Part shown: positions 61,201 to 64,000 of the stretch, piece by piece | How the letters are laid out: each line of letters opens with the position of its first letter | Numbering within the stretch: the stretch's first letter is position 1 | Assembly (NCBI GenBank): GCA_033964015.1 | Contig: CM066917.1 | Location: forward strand, 31,571,951-31,635,950 | From: Scolanthus callimorphus | Taxonomy: Eukaryota; Cnidaria; Anthozoa; Actiniaria; Edwardsiidae | Direction of reading: 5' to 3' | DNA length: 64,000 nt | The notes under the pieces: model-generated | What the model saw: only the letters and a program-made list of their open reading frames with translations | What the model was told of the DNA's origin: nothing | Databases searched by the model: none | Made by a program: the position numbers and the translations under genes

Positions 61201-63941
61201 GGCTGACACAGGCTCTTTAAGTGAGTCTTGTCCAATCTGACCGACACGGGGACGCTTGCTTGCTCCACTTCCGCTCGCTCTGCCGGTACTCAAACTAAGA
61301 CCGTGGTCGTTTTCTGCCCCTGCCCCTCCCCGACAAAGCGCTGCACAGTCTAGCATTCTTCTTCACCGTTGTCTGTTTTACCTTCGATGTAGCGTCGCGA
61401 TGCCTGTCGTCAAGAGAAGACAGCTCTGCTTTCAGTTTAATGATAGTATCGTGCCTTTCCGCAACCTGAAAAAAGACCCGCGAAAAAACACAGTTTACAA
61501 ATTCTACTCGATTTACAAACCATATATGAATAATATATAGATTTAGGCAATGCCTAAAAGCGGAACTCCAATCATGCACAACCCACTTCTTACTGCAAGG
61601 TTGATTCTTATAACAAATGTATCTGAGGAGCCCAGCTTGGGATACCCAGCCTGGGATTTCAGTGACTTTTGAAATGATCACCATGGAATTTATGGTTACC
61701 CAACCTGGAATGACCGATTAAATTGATTGAGTTGAAAAAATAGATTCTCCCTTCCATCACGGGCTACACCAGCAACAGAGGGTTGGCAAATATTATCCCA
61801 TTTCGCTATTAGTTCATTCCCTTTTGTCTCCTTGCATCTCTTACTGTTTAATTCTTTAAAGAATCCAGATCAATCTCTGTGATTATCAATGTATTTTGGG
61901 CACTGTGCTGCATGTGGAGGACCAACCGCGCGTTCAGTGATCCAAGACAGACTGTGATTGGCTATGTACACAGGTTAACACTAACGCAAGTGCGCATGCG
62001 TAAATAAGAGCCTGCAATGTTTTTGCAAACCGCTGAACGTTTGGCTTGGATGGGTTGCTTTCTCGTGCGATGTGGAATGATACGTATGGGGCTCCACTCC
62101 GCGCCTTCGGCGTGGGGAGTTCCGCTATTAAAGTTGCAAGATGCGCAGGGTGGAGGGCAGTCCTCCTGGGGCCAATCAACGGGAAAGCGTGTAATTTGAC
62201 CACGCGCGCGGTGACACAGAAAGCCCGTAACTAAAATATTTTGCTGAGCTACGGATTAAGATTGCGAAGTCTTCTTTCATTTCTTTTCTGTGAGAAAATT
62301 TGAGGAATTGAAAGTTTTTCTTTTCTTGTCCTTACCTCATTAGCGAGCGCATCTCTCTGATCGTCAGCCGCTGCCCGTAGAGTGTAGAGCTCTTTTTGTA
62401 AACCCTGCATCTGTTCCTGATTTGCCGATATTTGTTCTCTGCACTTTTTCAAGTCGTTTTCTAGTTGTTCTGCATAGTATTTGCTCTTTTCAACCTATAA
62501 TTTGATGATGATCAATACACCTATCACGAATTAGATAACAGGGTGGACTTGATCAATAAAACTGGGATTCTGTATCGGGAACCTCAATTTTCCAGTTTAA
62601 AGGTGAAATGGAGTGAGCTTTTCTTTCTCTTTTTGAGCTTCTGTGGGTGGCTGCTCAGTCAAAAATGGCACACTAACTCATTCTACTGTACCTCATACTG
62701 GGTGTTGCTTCTCTCGGCCTTCATTTGTCGAATTTGTTTGTCATAGTCATGGATCTGTAAAGCAAAAGAAAAAGTTATTCCAGATTCTTCTGGATTCCTC
62801 TTTGCCTAACGTTTGGGAAATCAAGCTTGTACAATCATAAGTCTAAATTATAGGTGCACCAGGAGATTTTTTAGAGAAAGCTATCCAGGGACCCCCGTGG
62901 GGATTCCCCCTACCTTGTACAATGGGAGAAAATTTAAAATAATTAAAAATCCTGTCTATGCCCCTAAACAATTCAGCTGGGGCTGGCCAGAATAGCTGTT
63001 ATATATGAAAACATCACAGGAAATAAATGGAGGGAAAGAAGAATGGAAAAGAGACTCTACTGACCTCTGCTAAAGCAGCATTGTATCTGTCCTTTATGAC
63101 ATCAAGTTCTGAGTCTTTGCTGCTGAGCTAGAGATACAATAAATATTTAGCAACTCAACAATTCATACAAAATTCACTGAGCTCCACAAAAAAGAGCATC
63201 CAGCCTACTCATGTTCAATCGTTACCTCTTGTGTCAAGATCTCCTTGTGCCCATGTAAGGTATGTTCACTCTCACTCAGTTTAGCTTGTGTTTTGACCAG
63301 CTCTTCATTTGAGGCACGCCTTTGTTCTTCTGATGCCTCAAGCTGTGCTTCAAGTCTACGTAATCTCTGCTCATACTCATGTGTAAGATTTGGAGGGATG
63401 TTACGAGCAGTCTCTTGCAGCACCATTACTTCACCCTTCAGTTCTCGTATTACTTCTTGGCACTTGGCAACCTGATGATGCAAAATGTCTTCTTTTACTG
63501 ACATTTTCATCAATGACACATATACAGCACACACTGTGAGGCCCCCAATGTTGATCTAATAGGCAGCATATTATTTCCCTGGATAACTATGTGTAATCTT
63601 ACCTCTACTTTACTCTCCCTATACTGGTTCTCCAGAGCCCTTATGTTATGATCCTTAGCCAAAGCATCAGATGCTCTCAACGAGTGTTCATCCTGAAGTT
63701 TCCCAATCTGGCCTTGTTGCTTAGCAACCATCATCTCGCTTTCCCTCAGCTGCCGCTCAGCACTCTGTTGTTGCCTCTGAGCGTGCTCAAGGTCCATTCT
63801 GAGTTTACGGATCAGAATATCTTTGTTTGTCATTGCTCCAGAACATTCTTCTGTGTGAGAGTCAAAAGACTTGGAATCTCCAGCAAATGAACCAATTTTC
63901 TCATCTCCATGGGCTTTGTTGTCTACTAACTGTTGGTAACT
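22147..63941 (-). CDS. Giant modular coiled-coil protein (67 exons seen; 5' end outside window)
   Basis: Reconstructed exons join into 6,090 nt (2,029 residues plus stop) with all phases consistent; upstream exons lie beyond 64,000. The rod covers most of the protein and is built from 28-residue four-heptad modules, usually one per 84-nt phase-0 exon: 32 exons are exactly 84 nt, ten are 63 nt, three are 75 nt, and others are 105, 147, 189 and 252 nt. Module consensus: hydrophobic 1, Arg/Cys/His/Gln 4, acidic 5-6, Ile 8, Leu 11, Leu 15, His/Tyr 22, Glu/Gln 28. The C-terminal ~270 residues use shorter mixed-phase exons and end in a non-coil tail with SYWIQRVGE. I do not recognise an ortholog with confidence; CCDC18/PMFBP1-like or golgin-like scaffolds are possibilities. 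Such rods usually act as cytoskeletal, ciliary or centrosomal scaffolds, which is inference only. Confidence 0.88.
23376..23500. mobile_element. TA-flanked MITE touching a splice donor
   Basis: A 125-bp element with ends GAGCGGTTTTCATATGACTG and, inverted, GAGCGGATTTCAGATGACTG, flanked by TA (23374-23375, 23501-23502). The right TA forms part of the intron start GTAACTA of the donor at 23507, so only seven intron bases precede the element. Confidence 0.85.
23912..24131. mobile_element. TTA-flanked MITE (PIF/Harbinger-like)
   Basis: Inverted ends GGCCTGTTTCAAACGTCGAT and GGCCTGTTTAAAACGTCGAT continue through TTTTGCCGCGTC. Both sides are flanked by TTA (23909-23911 and 24132-24134), the 3-bp duplication typical of Harbinger elements. 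It lies in the intron upstream of exon 23508-23576. Confidence 0.8.
25243..27438. other. Large intron of the coiled-coil gene, no supported feature
   Basis: About 2.2 kb of AT-rich sequence lies between two short 3' exons. A minus-strand open frame at 25894-26148 ends at a good donor (CAT|GTAAGT) but has no convincing acceptor or coil-like composition. I see no repeat with clear ends. Confidence 0.5.
27439..28509 (-). CDS. Coiled-coil gene, irregular exons at 28400-28509, 28296-28328, 27975-28016, 27789-27850, 27439-27470
   Basis: Lengths become 110, 33, 42, 62 and 32 nt with mixed phases (2, 2, 2, 1, 0 at the 3' ends). Phase bookkeeping is consistent across all junctions, which supports these very short exons. 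The protein stays helical and charged (VQTLRISLEEARSN, ENAVMKAEL). This marks the end of the modular rod and a different, probably older, gene structure. Confidence 0.78.
29647..32559 (-). CDS. Coiled-coil gene, exons at 32509-32559, 31726-31809, 31077-31160, 30312-30395, 29802-30053, 29647-29709
   Basis: After a short 51-nt exon come three 84-nt modules. The 252-nt exon (29802-30053) encodes exactly three 28-residue modules in register. A 63-nt exon (SEKLKQEL...) follows. The 252-nt exon shows the repeat unit without introns and so confirms the 28-residue period independently of splice prediction. Confidence 0.9.
29764..29795. repeat. CAGA microsatellite next to an exon
   Basis: About eight tandem CAGA units with one CGGA variant lie seven to ten bases from the donor of the 252-nt exon 29802-30053, on the intron side. 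Confidence 0.9.
30597..30980. repeat. Array of tRNA-like (SINE-like) segments
   Basis: Three related segments start at about 30597, 30730 and 30892 with AACATTTGACCTTAGCC or close variants. Each contains a tRNA A-box-like string (TAGCTCAGTTGG or TAGCTCCGTTGGTAGAG) preceded by GGCTTCA/GGCTTGA. Only the last ends in a B-box-like GGGCTCGATTCCCG. They are separated by a shared CATTTACTTTCCATTCA...CAGTTCTTAC block. No segment folds into a full tRNA by eye, so these are relics. Confidence 0.5.
33462..33688. repeat. 113-bp tandem duplication ending at a splice donor
   Basis: Two copies share CCGCGTAAACGAGGGAAGCT, CTCTAGTACCTGG and ATTTTGTCGCGTTGTTGTCG. The second ends one or two bases before the donor of exon 33690-33773, so the donor flank itself may have been part of the duplicated unit. 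Confidence 0.8.
33690..36843 (-). CDS. Coiled-coil gene, run of eleven consecutive 84-nt exons
   Basis: Exons 36760-36843, 36472-36555, 35941-36024, 35766-35849, 35488-35571, 35093-35176, 34936-35019, 34290-34373, 34099-34182, 33869-33952 and 33690-33773 are all exactly 84 nt with phase-0 borders, the longest uniform run in the gene. Several introns are shorter than 120 bp. LYNCEQTI and IRQCQGVM have Cys at position 4. The intron after 35093-35176 starts with GC rather than GT (GAG|GCAAGT). Confidence 0.9.
37204..38794. mobile_element. Long-TIR non-autonomous DNA transposon (1.6 kb)
   Basis: Ends ATAGACTAGACGAA and TTCGTCTAGTCTAT are inverted. Similarity continues inward through GAGGCATTTTTTAGTAAAAGC, CGCTGAATCCGAATTTT, TGACGTCAT..GATTGACAGCTGT and, deepest, GCGGATCCAAGATGGC (about 37527 and 38463). 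Each arm is therefore about 350 bp. Candidate imperfect 8-bp target duplication: CACGCGTC and CACGGGTG (6 of 8). No transposase frame is seen between the arms. Confidence 0.8.
38891..39953 (-). CDS. Coiled-coil gene, exons at 39870-39953, 39331-39414, 39073-39147, 38891-38974
   Basis: Three 84-nt modules and one 75-nt exon that lacks the final three residues before the terminal Glu. IAKHESRI has His at positions 4 and 22, and VTYYEERL has Tyr at 4. Donors include the less usual GAG|GTTTCT at the 75-nt exon. Confidence 0.87.
40060..40730. repeat. GATGAT-rich tandem array, ~150-bp higher-order unit
   Basis: The anchor GAGCTTGCTACTGTTGTTGATG recurs at 40149, 40300 and 40449, and as a variant at 40589, giving units of 151, 149 and about 140 bp. 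The units are built from degenerate GAT/GTT trinucleotides. It lies in the intron between exons 41132-41278 and 39870-39953; open frames in it are not genes. Confidence 0.85.
41132..42692 (-). CDS. Coiled-coil gene, exons at 42630-42692, 42428-42511, 41544-41627, 41132-41278
   Basis: Lengths are 63, 84, 84 and 147 nt (seven heptads, a fusion of a 25- or 28-residue and a 24- or 21-residue unit). VNRCESTI and VAHCEETI both have Cys at position 4 followed by an acidic residue, the recurrent variant of the module start. The donor of 41544-41627 is the weaker GTTCGT. Confidence 0.88.
43025..46600 (-). CDS. Coiled-coil gene, exons at 46517-46600, 46022-46105, 45426-45614, 45236-45298, 44769-44843, 44434-44517, 44099-44182, 43614-43676, 43025-43129
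   Basis: Lengths are 84, 84, 189, 63, 75, 84, 84, 63 and 105 nt. The 189-nt exon (nine heptads) reads as 28 + 21 + 14 residues and the 105-nt exon as five heptads, so lengths step in heptads except for the 75-nt exon. IERCQQVI (43676) carries Cys at position 4. All junctions are phase 0 with consensus donors. Confidence 0.88.
46822..47238. mobile_element. Foldback MITE rich in CAGCCCGGGCTG palindromes
   Basis: Outer arms GATTACATGGATAATTTCAG and (inverted) TATTACATGGAGAATTTCTG enclose at least eight copies of the 10-12 bp palindrome around CCCGGG, in phrases such as TTTCAGCCCGGGCTGAAA. The exact ends are uncertain. Confidence 0.7.
48709..48896. mobile_element. Small foldback element with GCGCGC cores
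   Basis: Arms AATGACAATGGACGCGATTCCAGCTATTAGCGCGCG-like and its complement (ending CCATTGTGTACAGAAG) face each other. The arm cores are alternating GC tracts capable of Z-DNA. No target duplication was identified. Confidence 0.6.
48975..49058 (-). CDS. Coiled-coil gene, isolated 84-nt exon
   Basis: A single textbook module, beginning IAMRDDRIRGLQDEL, with Tyr at position 22 and Cys at 25, flanked by acceptor TTCAG and donor GAG|GTAAGG. It lies between two introns of about 2 kb. Confidence 0.9.
49059..51035. other. Large intron of the coiled-coil gene
   Basis: It contains the MITE at 50039-50229 and fragments of the CCCAGAGCC foldback family at about 50330-50620; the rest is AT-rich and unremarkable. 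No exon candidate of 63 or 84 nt with phase-0 borders was found by eye. Confidence 0.45.
50039..50229. mobile_element. TA-flanked MITE
   Basis: A 191-bp element with inverted ends GACCTTTTCCGCTCGAGTGG and GACCTTTTCTGTTTGAGTGG continuing through GGGGGTC and GTGGTTTGTTTCC. TA lies on both sides (50037-50038, 50230-50231). Confidence 0.85.
51036..54036 (-). CDS. Coiled-coil gene, exons at 53878-54036, 53241-53303, 52785-52868, 52478-52561, 51818-51901, 51428-51511, 51036-51131
   Basis: The block opens with another 159-nt exon (25 + 28 residues), followed by a 63-nt exon, four 84-nt modules and a 96-nt exon (28 + 4 residues). LEQCEDTI (52561) carries Cys at position 4. The last exon ends SSDKD and uses donor GAT|GTGAGT. 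A MITE lies only about 16 bases upstream of the acceptor of 51818-51901. Confidence 0.88.
51918..52093. mobile_element. TA-flanked MITE, copy 2, close to a splice acceptor
   Basis: A 176-bp relative of 118-321: ends GAGCAGATTTCGTATGACTG and its complement, TA on both sides (51916-51917, 52094-52095), and the shared interior GGAACCTGGCCTGCTGTA. It ends about 16 bases before the acceptor of exon 51818-51901, so it probably supplies the branch-point region of that intron. Confidence 0.85.
52880..53118. repeat. ~83-bp tandem repeat, three copies
   Basis: The anchor GCCCGCTACACGCATTATAT occurs at 52921, 53003 and 53086. It lies in the intron just upstream of exon 52785-52868. Open frames on both strands across it are repeat artefacts. 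Confidence 0.85.
54361..56531 (-). CDS. Coiled-coil gene, exons at 56448-56531, 55860-55922, 55405-55488, 54361-54444
   Basis: There are three 84-nt modules and one 63-nt module. IESKDSSI, VSRREHSI and ISRRDDTI show the standard module start; the latter two carry His at position 22 (ENH, QQH). The donor of 55405-55488 (GAC|GTAAGC) can also be read through into a plausible alternative tail, described separately. Confidence 0.88.
55165..55275. repeat. ~73-bp imperfect tandem duplication
   Basis: Two copies of AATCTATACTG.(C/T)TTGTATATTCACAACATTTCCTGGTA followed by CAGTCCGA lie just past the possible alternative stop at 55267. Confidence 0.7.
55267..55404 (-). CDS. Possible alternative C-terminal extension by intron read-through
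   Basis: If the donor after exon 55405-55488 is not used, the frame stays open for 45 more codons and ends at 55267-55269. The added peptide includes RRISSLPNLEDLLAAKF, which is compositionally protein-like and not repeat-like. An AATAAA on the minus strand lies at about 55142, roughly 125 bp past the stop. This could make a truncated isoform of the rod. Chance open frame is the alternative. Confidence 0.35.
   Translation of the reverse strand, partial: VSSTLHGVSSEPDMDAHAQPFDKSRRISSLPNLEDLLAAKFRISD
55641..55662. repeat. 22-bp poly-C tract
   Basis: An uninterrupted run of 22 C (G on the gene's strand) in an intron. Such tracts are unstable and its length may be an assembly estimate. Confidence 0.9.
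56915..57596. repeat. 32-bp G-rich minisatellite, about 20 copies
   Basis: The unit is close to ACTGGAGGGGGTGACCGAGGGAGGGGAGGGGG with some units missing 10-12 bases. Each unit carries four or more runs of three to five G on the plus strand, so the array can form many G-quadruplexes. It lies in the intron between exons 57676-57750 and 56448-56531. Because 32 is not a multiple of three, all three minus-strand frames stay open with Pro/Ser-rich peptides; these are not genes. Confidence 0.93.
57676..58353 (-). CDS. Coiled-coil gene, exons at 58291-58353, 57878-57940, 57676-57750
   Basis: There are two 63-nt exons (21 residues, three heptads) and one 75-nt exon (25 residues). The 75-nt size recurs at 44769-44843 and 39073-39147 and within the 159-nt exons. 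It corresponds to a 28-residue module shortened by three residues. Such a deletion shifts the heptad register like a skip, and may be compensated by local underwinding of the coil. Confidence 0.87.
58354..61381. other. Largest intron of the coiled-coil gene in the window
   Basis: About 3 kb of AT-rich DNA with one clear MITE (59015-59209) and an AATCAAATCAACTTTATTTA stretch near 59945 that resembles the 3' end of dispersed repeats. A 61-codon plus-strand frame with a hydrophobic end (60475-60660) has no support as a gene. Confidence 0.5.
59015..59209. mobile_element. TTA-flanked MITE (PIF/Harbinger-like) with ~55-bp TIRs
   Basis: Ends GACCTCGTCCACACTACACC and (inverted) GACCCCGTCCACACTACACC continue through GTTTTCAAACGAAAACGGAT and TACTTTTTGCTCCG. 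TTA lies on both sides (59012-59014 and 59210-59212). Diverged fragments of the same family are near 56745-56800. Confidence 0.88.
61382..62754 (-). CDS. Coiled-coil gene, exons at 62692-62754, 62336-62494, 61382-61465
   Basis: A 63-nt exon (IHDYDKQI...) is followed by a 159-nt exon that equals a 75-nt (25-residue) plus an 84-nt (28-residue) unit, and then by a standard 84-nt module (VAERHDTI...) with His at position 22. All borders are phase 0. Confidence 0.88.
63065..63941 (-). CDS. Coiled-coil gene, exons at 63603-63941, 63226-63471, 63065-63127
   Basis: These are the most upstream exons visible. The first (339 nt) starts with about 36 residues rich in Asp, Ser and Gly that look non-helical, then enters the coil at MTNKDILIRKL and fuses two 28-residue modules and one 21-residue module. 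The second (246 nt) begins VAKCQEVI and is interrupted by NIPPN, a proline-containing break in the rod, before resuming. The third is a 63-nt, three-heptad exon. All have phase-0 borders and GAG|GT donors. Confidence 0.88.
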
Positions 63942-64000
63942 CTGTAAAATGAAATGCATGTCAGTCACTATTTTGTCAGCCTAGCAAGATAACAACTCAG

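Overview
This window looks like a compact, intron-rich and transposon-rich invertebrate genome, most likely an anthozoan cnidarian. The evidence is short GT-AG introns, animal-type PRMT7 and NUDT7 genes, dense DNA transposons and MITEs, and decayed ORFs of a transposase-like family that I associate with cnidarian genomes. Nothing in the sequence fixes the species. I see no rRNA gene, CRISPR array or bacterial-type operon.

Left part (1-17,047): a complete minus-strand PRMT7 gene (type III protein arginine methyltransferase). I reconstruct 16 exons whose phases all agree and which join into 701 codons. Its introns are full of mobile DNA. The largest element (5,316-11,402) is a TIR-bounded hAT-type transposon on the plus strand. 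Its three exons splice in frame into one ~1,125-residue protein: zinc finger, hAT transposase with dimerisation region, seven-residue repeat linker, Ulp1/SENP-type cysteine protease and a C-terminal module. A second, decayed element with ~400-bp inverted repeats lies in the last PRMT7 intron.

Middle (17,048-22,146): a divergent intergenic region holds two non-autonomous elements. It is followed by an intronless plus-strand NUDT7-like CoA diphosphatase ending in the peroxisomal signal SKL. NUDT7 converges tail-to-tail on the next gene.

Right part (22,147 to beyond 64,000): one very large minus-strand gene for a long coiled-coil protein. I reconstruct 67 exons (2,029 codons visible, 5' end outside the window). 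Thirty-two exons are exactly 84 nt, phase 0 at both ends, and each encodes a 28-residue, four-heptad module. Most other rod exons are whole multiples of 21 nt (63, 105, 147, 189, 252). The modules share a real sequence consensus: hydrophobic at 1, polar or Cys at 4, acidic at 5 and 6, Ile at 8, Leu at 11 and 15, His/Tyr at 22, Glu/Gln at 28. This exon-per-four-heptads architecture is the most remarkable system in the window. The 3' exons change to mixed phases and short irregular lengths and encode a different, probably globular, tail. Introns of this gene hold many MITEs, minisatellites and one large long-TIR element.
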